Shown here: positions 1-7,030 of the stretch, piece after piece | How the letters are laid out: each line of letters opens with the position of its first letter | Position numbering within the stretch: position 1 is the stretch's first letter | NCBI GenBank assembly: GCA_033485155.1 | Contig: JAWQJJ010000002.1 | Coordinates: 434,001 to 498,000, forward strand | Direction of reading: 5' to 3' | Length of the DNA stretch: 64,000 bases | DNA from: Methanomassiliicoccus sp. | Lineage (GTDB): Archaea > Thermoplasmatota > Thermoplasmata > Methanomassiliicoccales > Methanomassiliicoccaceae | Program-made: the position numbers and the translations under genes | The notes under the pieces: generated by a model | Database searches by the model: none | The model's input: the letters and a program-made list of their open reading frames with translations, nothing else | Told to the model about the DNA's origin: nothing

Positions 1-675
1 GAGATCAAGGACGGTTCGGAGGTCGAGACCTTCGGTGTGCTGCCGGAGAAGGTCTCGGTCTGGGAACTGGACGACGAGAAGGCATCCAGGAGCTCGCACT
101 ATTTCCGCAAGATGACCGGGCTGGACCACAAACCTATCGGTACCCTGAAAGTCTTCTTCACCTACTCCGAGATGCCCACGATCACCTTCGTAGGCAACGC
201 AAAGGAAGCCTCTGTCCTCCTGCCGGAGAACCCCTTCGAAGACGCGTCCCCGAGGGGTCAGGTCGGCATAACCAATATGTCGAGGCCAAATCGGGGAACG
301 ATCGGAATACGTCTCGATGGCAGTCCGGAGTTCGGGCCGACGGGGGAGGAGCGCTACGGGACGAATGTAGTGGGCACGGTGCTATCAGACCTCGGAGTCC
401 TCATGCGGGACATCAAGGACGGGGACATCGTTTACCTCCGCGAACGTCGGCCAGGTGAGGTCTTCGCGCCTCAGGCGGCCGAGGCCCCGATGAAGCAGGA
501 GATCACCCTGGACGAAATATCGGAGATCGCCCGTCAGGCCGAATTCATGGAGCACACGCCTCCCGCCGGCCCGTTCCAGGGAGCGTCCGGGGAGACAGGG
601 GAGCGGAAAGCCTCAGGTAAGGAGGAAGGAAAGAAGGGGGGAAGGCCACGAGCGAAGAGACCGAAACAAGAATGA
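1..675 (+). CDS. mmp3: Methanogenesis marker protein 3 (C-terminal part)
   Basis: The frame is open from the first base, so the gene begins outside the window and only about 224 C-terminal residues are seen; the GTG at 37 is internal. The visible part has the cyclophilin-like fold segment of Mmp3 (PENPFEDASPRGQVGITN, then RYGTNVVGTVLSDLG and KDGDIVYLRE), followed by a low-complexity Lys/Gly/Arg tail. Mmp3 is conserved in methanogens; I recall it as a component of the ATP-driven activation complex of methyl-coenzyme M reductase. Its stop overlaps the start of mmp6, so it heads the visible part of a translationally coupled operon. Family call is firm because of the neighbours. Confidence 0.88.
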   Translation, partial: EIKDGSEVETFGVLPEKVSVWELDDEKASRSSHYFRKMTGLDHKPIGTLKVFFTYSEMPTITFVGNAKEASVLLPENPFEDASPRGQVGITNMSRPNRGTIGIRLDGSPEFGPTGEERYGTNVVGTVLSDLGVLMRDIKDGDIVYLRERRPGEVFAPQAAEAPMKQEITLDEISEIARQAEFMEHTPPAGPFQGASGETGERKASGKEEGKKGGRPRAKRPKQE

Positions 676-1073
676 TCGTAATCGCGCCCAGCTCGGAGTT
701 GACACCGGACCAGATAGCTCGGTTCATCCACTCCCTGGGCCTCAACCTCAATATCAAAGAGACCTGTTACGGCGCCAACATCGAAGGCTCCAAGGACGTC
801 GTCCGCAAGGCGCTGGCCGAAGTGAGGAAGCTAGATCCAAACCGTATATTCTCCAAGGTAAGGGCCTTCCCCATCGGCGATGAGCGGCGATGCCGCGCGC
901 ACCATGGCTCCCGTCCCGGGTTCAACCAGGTCGAGAAGGAGTGGAGGGACCTTTCCATGATCGACACCGGGTTGTGCGCCGCGGACCGGGGGGAGATATG
1001 TGAACTTCCCCCCAAGCCCAAGGAATTGCCGGTCAAAAGACTCAAGGAGATAGTAGACGAGGTGACCAAATGA
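672..1073 (+). CDS. mmp6: Methanogenesis marker protein 6
   Basis: A 133-residue protein of the usual Mmp6 length. It starts MIVIAPSSELTPDQIARFIH and holds the His/Arg-rich stretch RCRAHHGSRPGFNQ, the segment DTGLCAADRGEI and a proline-rich PPKPKELP near the C terminus. The ATG overlaps the mmp3 stop, and its own stop overlaps the mmp5 start, so all are probably translated from one mRNA. The biochemical role of Mmp6 is not established to my knowledge; co-conservation with MCR activation genes suggests a role in MCR maturation or cofactor handling. Confidence 0.9.
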   Translation: MIVIAPSSELTPDQIARFIHSLGLNLNIKETCYGANIEGSKDVVRKALAEVRKLDPNRIFSKVRAFPIGDERRCRAHHGSRPGFNQVEKEWRDLSMIDTGLCAADRGEICELPPKPKELPVKRLKEIVDEVTK

Positions 1074-1504
1074 AGATTTTCATGATCCCGCCAAACAGTC
1101 TTATATTGTACGATCTGGTCGAACGGTTCGGCCACCAGCCCCTCTCCCTTATGGGCGAGCTACGCGAGCACGTGGTGAGACCGGAGGTCGAGTCGCCTCC
1201 GCTCAACCTCTCCCAGGATGACATCATGAAGGGGCTGAAGTACGCGGGCATCGAGGTCCCCTCGGGGGTGCGGGGACGATTGGCCATCTGGGGGCCGATG
1301 GTCGACCAGGCCGAGGCGGCCATCATCATGCACGACATGCCCTACACCTTCGGCTGCGTAGGATGCCACCGCACAAACCTCATGCTGACATATATGGTGC
1401 GGCGGAAGAAGATCCCCACGCTCGAGGTCCATTACCCCCATGACGACGAGGAGGCCAAGGTCATGGTCACAAAGATAAAGGCCTTCCTGGAGGGATTGAA
1501 ATGA
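1070..1504 (+). CDS. mmp5: Methanogenesis marker protein 5
   Basis: A 144-residue protein matching Mmp5 in length and order. The most notable motif is [10 protein letters not shown] near residue 100, a CxxC-like pair that could bind metal or a cluster, followed by [12 protein letters not shown]. The ATG overlaps the mmp6 stop and the stop overlaps the mmp15 start, which indicates tight translational coupling. Function is unproven; placement between mmp6 and mmp15 is the conserved methanogen arrangement. No predicted membrane segment or signal peptide is visible. Confidence 0.9.
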   Translation: MKIFMIPPNSLILYDLVERFGHQPLSLMGELREHVVRPEVESPPLNLSQDDIMKGLKYAGIEVPSGVRGRLAIWGPMVDQAEAAIIMHDMPYTFGCVGCHRTNLMLTYMVRRKKIPTLEVHYPHDDEEAKVMVTKIKAFLEGLK

Positions 1505-2733
1505 CCATCAAGATCGCCCAGCTGTCCTGTGGGACAGAGTATTCGGGCGTGCAGTCGGAGATCGAGCATGCCGCCACCACCGTGGGAGGCAAGATGGTCT
1601 ATCCGGACGTGGCGTTCGATGACATCAACCGCTCGGTCGAGGAGTTCGGTTTCGAGCCCGCTTCACCCCAGCTCCGTCTGATGATCGCACGCGCCAAGGC
1701 TTTGGCCGACGGCCACTACGACGCGGATGCTGTCTTCATCGCCAGCTGTTTCCGGTGCGCCGAGGGCGCGCTGGTGAGAAACGAGATCCGCCGTTACATT
1801 CAGGAGCACACCAAGCTCCCCGTGGTCACCTATTCGTTCACCGAGCGGCTCAAGGCCGCTCAGCTCCTTACCAGGATGGAGGCGTTGGTCACCATCGTGG
1901 AGAAGAAGGAACTGCTGGCCAGAGAGCGGCAGGTAGGCCTCACCGCGGGCATCGACTCAGGATCCTCGACCACCAAGGCGATGATCCTGCGCGACAATGA
2001 GATCATCGGCAAGTATTGGATGCCCACCGGACCGGTGCTGGAGACTGGAATCGAGGTGCTAGAGAAGGCCCTGACCGAGGCCGGGGTCAAGCAGAGCGAG
2101 CTGGAAGGCATAGGCGTCACCGGGTACGGCCGGTTCCTCATCGGCAAGAAGCTGGGGGCCAAGCTGGTCCAAGAGGAACTGACTGTTAACAGCAAGGGCG
2201 CCGTGTGGCTCGCCGATCGCCAGAAGGGCGAGGCGACGATCATCGACATCGGGGGGATGGACAACAAGGCCATCACTGTCAGGGACGGCATACCGGACAA
2301 TTTTACCATGGGGGGCATCTGCGCCGGCGCTTCCGGAAGATTCCTGGAGATGGTGTCCAAGCGCCTCAAGGTCGATATCGAGAATCTCGGCGGCCTGGCA
2401 GACAAGGGCAACTGGCACAAGGTGAACATGAACTCCTACTGTTCGGTGTTCGGCATACAGGACCTGGTTACCTCGCTGGCGGCGGGCAACACCATCGAGG
2501 ATGTCGCCGCTGCGGCCTGTCACTCTGTCGCCGAACAGGTGTACGAGCAGCAGCTGCAGGAGATCGACGTCCGGCAGCCGGTCATCCAGGTAGGGGGAAC
2601 GAGCCTGATCAGCGGCCTGGTGCACGCGGTAGGGGAAATGGTAGGTTCCACGCCTATCATCCCGGCCAACTCGCAGTTCATCGGAGCGGCCGGGGCGGCC
2701 CTGCTGGCTTCGGGCTTCCTCGAGGGGCTTTGA
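1501..2733 (+). CDS. mmp15: Methanogenesis marker protein 15, BcrAD/HgdC-type activator ATPase
   Basis: A 410-residue protein. After an N-terminal region of about 145 residues with the Cys pair CFRCAEG comes an ASKHA-fold ATPase like the activators of 2-hydroxyacyl-CoA dehydratases: phosphate motif [14 protein letters not shown], adenosine-side motif [12 protein letters not shown], and two cysteine motifs, [11 protein letters not shown] and [15 protein letters not shown]. In the activator family equivalent cysteines bind a [4Fe-4S] cluster at a dimer interface and ATP hydrolysis drives low-potential electron transfer. By analogy Mmp15 may serve reductive MCR activation; that is inference. Coupled to mmp5 and mmp17 by overlapping start/stop codons. 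Confidence 0.92.
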   Translation: MTIKIAQLSCGTEYSGVQSEIEHAATTVGGKMVYPDVAFDDINRSVEEFGFEPASPQLRLMIARAKALADGHYDADAVFIASCFRCAEGALVRNEIRRYIQEHTKLPVVTYSFTERLKAAQLLTRMEALVTIVEKKELLARERQVGLTAGIDSGSSTTKAMILRDNEIIGKYWMPTGPVLETGIEVLEKALTEAGVKQSELEGIGVTGYGRFLIGKKLGAKLVQEELTVNSKGAVWLADRQKGEATIIDIGGMDNKAITVRDGIPDNFTMGGICAGASGRFLEMVSKRLKVDIENLGGLADKGNWHKVNMNSYCSVFGIQDLVTSLAAGNTIEDVAAAACHSVAEQVYEQQLQEIDVRQPVIQVGGTSLISGLVHAVGEMVGSTPIIPANSQFIGAAGAALLASGFLEGL

Positions 2734-3290
2734 TGACCCTGACCGACGAGAGCTTCGCCTACGACAACTTCGAGTCGATATTCCGCCAGATCCTGCAGGA
2801 CCTCGGGATCACCCGAAGCGTTCTGGCGTTCAGGATCGTGGCTGATCCACAGGCGCCATACTTCCTCATATCGGTCCGGCTGGGCCGAGCGCGCTCGGCG
2901 ATCAAGGTAGCTGACATGTCGCAGCTCAACACCCACACCGGGGGCACGGCCATCACCATAACCGACGAGGCGTGGGCGCCGGCCCTGCTCAACAAGCTGT
3001 GGCAGAAATATGGACGGGACAGGGTAGAACAGCTGACCCGGTTCGAGATACTGGTTCGGGGGGCGGAACTGGAGGAGGTCTCCGCCATGGAGCTTGATCC
3101 AGGGGAGGAGCTGAAGGCCAAGGTCCTGGACGCCGTCTGGCGGCTGTTCCCAGAAGGTTTCACCGTCCGGTACAATATCGTGGACGACAGGGCGATGACC
3201 ATCATCGGCACGGAGCATGACATGAGCCCCCAGTGGGTCAACGTCGCCCAGATGGTCCATAAGGAGATGCAGGTCAAGGAGGCGGACTGA
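2733..3290 (+). CDS. mmp17: Methanogenesis marker protein 17
   Basis: A 185-residue protein starting at the ATG that overlaps the mmp15 stop (TGATG). The frame is open much further upstream, but that part lies inside mmp15 and is a shadow. The sequence [20 protein letters not shown] and later TRFEILVRGAELEEVSAMEL fit Mmp17. From memory Mmp17 is, with Mmp7, Mmp3, McrC and component A2, part of the complex that activates methyl-coenzyme M reductase. There are no obvious membrane segments. The stop overlaps the mmp7 start, and the pair is probably made in equal amounts. Confidence 0.9.
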   Translation: MTLTDESFAYDNFESIFRQILQDLGITRSVLAFRIVADPQAPYFLISVRLGRARSAIKVADMSQLNTHTGGTAITITDEAWAPALLNKLWQKYGRDRVEQLTRFEILVRGAELEEVSAMELDPGEELKAKVLDAVWRLFPEGFTVRYNIVDDRAMTIIGTEHDMSPQWVNVAQMVHKEMQVKEAD

Positions 3291-4219
3291 TGTACGAGGT
3301 CCTGATGTACGACGGCGGCGTGTACCGCGTGAACGAGCTGTACGAGCTGGTGGAGGACGTCGGGGGTTTCGTCATCCAGAAGACCCAGATTCAGGTACAG
3401 ATCCTGGTGACAATGGCCGTACCAGAGGAGGAGCGCCCGTCCATCGAGGCCAAGACCCGTGAGCTGGGGGGTAAGATCGTCAACGTCCCCCTGGCCGGCA
3501 CGGAGGTGGCCGTGGTCGCGCCTACCCTGGGCAGACACCACATGCCCCACCCCACCTGCGACATCGCCGAGCAGCTTCGGAGGCTCGGGGCGATAACCGT
3601 GGTCATGGGCCTCGCCCGAGGGAAAGGGCGACGTACTTCGCAGATCAGCGCTGACGAGAAGGCCATAATCGAGGAGTACGACGCTGCGGTCTTCGTGCTC
3701 GGCAACTTCAAGGACTGCATTCTCGAGCACAAGATCCACCTGTTCGAGGACATCCAGACCCCGGTGGTGGCGGTGTGCGGGCCACAGATCCCGTCCCTCC
3801 CCAACTGCGAGGCCATCGTCTGCGGTGTCGGTCGCAAGGTCGAGCGGATGCGCCGAGAGGAAGAGATCGGCCGTCTGGACGATGTGTCGGTGGCGATCGA
3901 GAAGGTGGTCAAAGACAAGCGCCGGGTGCTGGAGGAGGACCCCCTTTTCGTCCACCCCGCTGAGGTCAAGGACCGCATAACTGAGCTGGAGCCGGTGCAA
4001 CGGAGCCTGCGCCCTGCGCCGGTGGTGCTCCACCTGGACGGCCTGAGGGTGAAGATCCCATACAAGGAATGGAAGGATCAGATAGCCGACGTGCAGGTAT
4101 ACGGTCATCGGCTGGGGGACATCGCCACCATCTCCGACTCCCGCCTTGGGGGCAGCACCCTGATCCGCATCAAGACCCAGTCCGAGGTCGAGGACCACGA
4201 CCGCCGGAAGACCTCCTGA
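3290..4219 (+). CDS. mmp7: Methanogenesis marker protein 7
   Basis: A 309-residue protein beginning MYEVLMYDGGVYRVNELYEL, with the conserved segment GRHHMPHPTCDIAEQLRRLG and later AVCGPQIPSLPNCEAIVCG. Length and order fit Mmp7, the last gene of the mmp3-6-5-15-17-7 cluster. Mmp7 is, as I recall, part of the MCR activation complex. The cysteines at CDI, DCI, VCG, NCE and VCG could ligate a cluster. Directly after its stop the sequence continues as a DUF123 frame in the +1 phase (see the next entry). Confidence 0.9.
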   Translation: MYEVLMYDGGVYRVNELYELVEDVGGFVIQKTQIQVQILVTMAVPEEERPSIEAKTRELGGKIVNVPLAGTEVAVVAPTLGRHHMPHPTCDIAEQLRRLGAITVVMGLARGKGRRTSQISADEKAIIEEYDAAVFVLGNFKDCILEHKIHLFEDIQTPVVAVCGPQIPSLPNCEAIVCGVGRKVERMRREEEIGRLDDVSVAIEKVVKDKRRVLEEDPLFVHPAEVKDRITELEPVQRSLRPAPVVLHLDGLRVKIPYKEWKDQIADVQVYGHRLGDIATISDSRLGGSTLIRIKTQSEVEDHDRRKTS

Positions 4220-4220
4220 G

Positions 4221-4634
4221 GCCGCACCTCAGGGCAGGACCCCGGGGGCGTACATAATCCTTTTCCGCCTCCCCTCGTCCTGCTCGGTCCGCATCGGCCG
4301 CCTCGGAGTCTTCGCCCTGAAGGCCGGCAGGTATGCCTATGTGGGATCGGCCCGGAACGGCCTGGAAGCGAGGACCGGGCGCCATCTGGAGGGAACCGGG
4401 AAGAAGCGTTGGCACATCGATTATCTGATGGGGATGGCAGAGGATAAGGAAGCGCTACTTTTCCCATCAGGAGATGACATTGAGTGTTCCCTGGCCTTCC
4501 GCCTGCGGGCCCTGCCCGGAACCGCCGAGCCGATCGCGGGATTCGGAAGCTCGGATTGCCGATGCCGCTCCCACCTATTCCGCCTGGACCGCAGGGCTGT
4601 GACTGCAGTGAGGAAATGGGTTCCAGCCGCGTAA
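4221..4634 (+). CDS. DUF123 (GIY-YIG-like) protein without a standard start codon
   Basis: Frame 4221-4634 reads through a complete DUF123 domain: GAYIILFRL, VRIGRLGVFALKAGRYAYVG, SARNGLEARTGRHL, KRWHIDYLM, then a Cys-rich GSSDCRCRSHLF and a C-terminal RRAVTAVRKWVPA. The first ATG/GTG/TTG in frame is the GTG at 4341, which would delete the first third of the domain. The domain begins directly behind the mmp7 stop (TGA 4217-4219) in the +1 frame. Either a rare start codon is used, or a frameshift or sequence error hides a start or an in-frame fusion to mmp7. DUF123 is a small GIY-YIG-related domain, sometimes fused to endonuclease III in archaea; its activity here is unknown. Confidence 0.7.
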   Translation, partial: AAPQGRTPGAYIILFRLPSSCSVRIGRLGVFALKAGRYAYVGSARNGLEARTGRHLEGTGKKRWHIDYLMGMAEDKEALLFPSGDDIECSLAFRLRALPGTAEPIAGFGSSDCRCRSHLFRLDRRAVTAVRKWVPAA

Positions 4635-5139
4635 CTGGAGAAATGGAAAGCATGCGGAAGAAGTGCGTCAACGCCTATTGTTGCGCCTGTGTGATTGGTA
4701 GGTCCAGAACATATTAGTATGATGAATATCTAAACAGATAATGCTCAGGGGCGGAAGACGCACCAGAGCGGCCTGAAGTAACCTGTGTCCGTTAAACGAC
4801 GGTCAAAGGTCCATCAGGTTCCATTCACGGTCGAAAGATCGTACGTGGGCCGACTTCATATGAAGCTTCATATGAAGCTTAAAAACGACCTATGTCTACC
4901 CAGTAATTGGATCCGTTTCCTGATTAGGGACGATCCGTAGGGAATGGTGCTCTTTGGGACCGAGCGAGGTGATTGCCAGGTTCCCAAAAAGACCGCTCAA
5001 ATGCGCTCCGCAAACCCTGGGCGTGCTTTTTCCTGGCACAGCCTCCAGTATTAATTTCGTGGTCCCTAAACGGGCATAGACTTCTTATACATCAATGCGA
5101 CTATCAGGTCAAGATTTCCCAACACCCAGAGGGTATTAT
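4635..5139 (+). other. Intergenic region, 505 bp, no convincing gene
   Basis: No reading frame here looks coding. It contains the tandem palindromes listed separately, and a possible long-range stem between TGCCAGG near 4974 and CCTGGCA near 5032. A TATA-like CTTATAC lies near 5083, upstream of the FAD oxidase start. Confidence 0.5.
4854..4880 (+). promoter_or_regulatory. Two abutting copies of palindrome CTTCATATGAAG
   Basis: The 12-bp perfect palindrome CTTCATATGAAG occurs at 4854-4865 and again at 4866-4877, followed by CTTAAAAAC, which is A/T-rich and could act as a TATA box. Two adjacent dyads in front of a promoter-like box suggest a cooperative operator. The next gene start is 260 bp downstream, so the target could be a leader or a small RNA rather than the oxidase directly. 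Confidence 0.45.
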
Positions 5140-6738
5140 ATGGAAGCTGTTGCCGATACTTCTGAGAAGTCACAGAAACCCTATGTGAGGAAGCTCGTGG
5201 CCGCCATCGGAGCGGAGAACGTCAAGACCAGCGAGATGGAGAGATTGCTTTACAGCCATGATTCGACTGGCCTGCCCAAGGAAGTGGACCTGGGGTTCAA
5301 GGTCGTCCCCGATGTCGTGGTACGTCCCAGCTCTACCGAGGACGTCCAGAAGATCGTGAAGATCGCGGCCGAAGCGGGCGTGCCGATCACCCCCAGGGGG
5401 GCTGCGACCGGATACGTTGCAGCGGGCGTACCAGCGGCCGGTGGCATATCCATCGATATGGTCGCCAGGATGAAGAATGTCATCAAGGTCGATGAGGATA
5501 ACATGACCATCACCTGCCAGGCAGGAGCATCGTGGAAGGCGGTGTATGATGCCGCGTGGGAGAAGGGATTCCTTCTCGGCTCCTACCCCAGCAGCTTCCC
5601 CAACGCCTCCGTGGCGGGATGGATTGCCATGAGCGGTGTGGGCATGGGCAACTACAAGTATGGCTCGGCCGCGGACAACATCCGCAACATGGTGGTCGTC
5701 GTTCCCAGTGGGGCTATCATTAACACCGGCTTCGACTCCCTGGCCGACAACATGACGGGATACAATCTCAACAGGCTGTTCGTCGGTAACGAGGGCACCC
5801 TGGGCGTGATCTGCGAGGTCACCCTGAAGCTGTTCCCCAAGCCTGAGGTCCTCAAGCCCCTCGCCTATTCCTTCGAGAGCCTCGATAAGGTGGGCGCGCC
5901 CATGAAGGACCTCACCCGCACCAAGGTCCAGCCGCTTCATGTCGCCTGGTCCGACGGGAACCATTTCAAGTACCTGCGCAAGATCGGGCACCATGCCCCC
6001 GAGGTCGGCTGCCTTTGGTTGGTAACTTTGGAGGGTGACAAGGCCATGGTCGACTACGAGGAGAAGATAATCGACGACATCGTGGCCAAGCACGGTGGCA
6101 AGAAGGAGAGCTACGAGCTCGCCCAGCACGAGTGGGACGAGCGCTGCTATGAGTACCGCAGCTCCATGCTCGGCCTCGGGACCAGCGCCTCGGAGACCTT
6201 AGTGCCGGTCAGCGCCTACGCGGACATGGTGAAGGGCCTCTACAAGCTCATGGACGACATGAAGATGGAGGGAGCGATCATCGGGATCGCGGTCGACCGC
6301 AACTCGGTCATGTTCATGCCCTACTACCTCTTTGATAAGGAATCCCTAACCAAGTCGATGACCTCCCTGTCGTTCGCCTATAAGGCGGGAGATGTCGCCA
6401 AGGAGCACGGGGGCAGGCTGATGGGCGGCTTCGGGCTGTTCATGAGTTCCCAGCTCAAGCCTCTCCGCGGCGAGGGCTACGAGATCGAGATGGCGATAAA
6501 GAACGCCCTCGACCCCAAGGAGATCATGAACCCGGGCAAGCTGCTAGGGATGGAGACTCGCTTCAAGCTCAAGGTCGGAGCAGGTCTGTTCAGCGCAGGT
6601 ATGGGCGCAATGTCCCTCGCCAAGAAAACCCTGCCCAAGGACAAGATGATCGATGAAAAGTCCAAGAAGCTCGCCCTCGAAGAGCTGGAGAAGGAGCGCT
6701 TCGATCAGCACAAGAACGACCCCCTGAAGAAGGAGTAA
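5140..6738 (+). CDS. FAD-linked oxidase (GlcD / D-lactate dehydrogenase type)
   Basis: About 532 residues. It has the FAD_binding_4 (PCMH) domain in the N-terminal half (VVRPSSTEDVQKIVKIAAEA, PRGAATGYVAAG, GWIAMSGVGMGNYKYGSA, GYNLNRLFVGNEGTLGVI) and a FAD-oxidase C-terminal domain ending in the usual LDPKEIMNPGKLL, then a roughly 60-residue charged extension. The family oxidises 2-hydroxy acids such as glycolate or D-lactate, passing electrons to a partner; no Fe-S partner subunit is next to it. I chose ATG 5140 because a TATA-like CTTATAC at 5083 would put transcription start between the upstream ATG 5095 and 5140, and AGAGGG precedes 5140. Exact substrate unknown. Confidence 0.82.
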   Translation: MEAVADTSEKSQKPYVRKLVAAIGAENVKTSEMERLLYSHDSTGLPKEVDLGFKVVPDVVVRPSSTEDVQKIVKIAAEAGVPITPRGAATGYVAAGVPAAGGISIDMVARMKNVIKVDEDNMTITCQAGASWKAVYDAAWEKGFLLGSYPSSFPNASVAGWIAMSGVGMGNYKYGSAADNIRNMVVVVPSGAIINTGFDSLADNMTGYNLNRLFVGNEGTLGVICEVTLKLFPKPEVLKPLAYSFESLDKVGAPMKDLTRTKVQPLHVAWSDGNHFKYLRKIGHHAPEVGCLWLVTLEGDKAMVDYEEKIIDDIVAKHGGKKESYELAQHEWDERCYEYRSSMLGLGTSASETLVPVSAYADMVKGLYKLMDDMKMEGAIIGIAVDRNSVMFMPYYLFDKESLTKSMTSLSFAYKAGDVAKEHGGRLMGGFGLFMSSQLKPLRGEGYEIEMAIKNALDPKEIMNPGKLLGMETRFKLKVGAGLFSAGMGAMSLAKKTLPKDKMIDEKSKKLALEELEKERFDQHKNDPLKKE

Positions 6739-7030
6739 GGTCGAAACCTCTTCCTTTCAAACTCCTTCGATCTCGTTTTTCTTGACATCTGAAGCTTGAA
6801 CGACGCCGTACCTCCCGTTCACGAGTTCTTAGACGCCCATATGAGCGGCCTCGAACTTTTACCAATGTACAATTGATGCATATGTGCGTCCGTTCTTCGT
6901 GCCCGATCTAGGACCGCGCTCCGTCCATTTCGCAAGTTACGTCGGCGTCGGCATCTCGATACCTAGGGCTGTGGGTATGGGCAGGAAAGCTCGCCAAGGC
7001 TTTTCGAAGCGGAAGGACGTGACCAATAGG

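Noticed and set aside
2205-2732. Upstream extension of the mmp17 frame inside mmp15
   Set aside because: The peptide is Arg/Gly-rich shadow sequence, and the ATG at 2733 overlaps the mmp15 stop as elsewhere in the operon.
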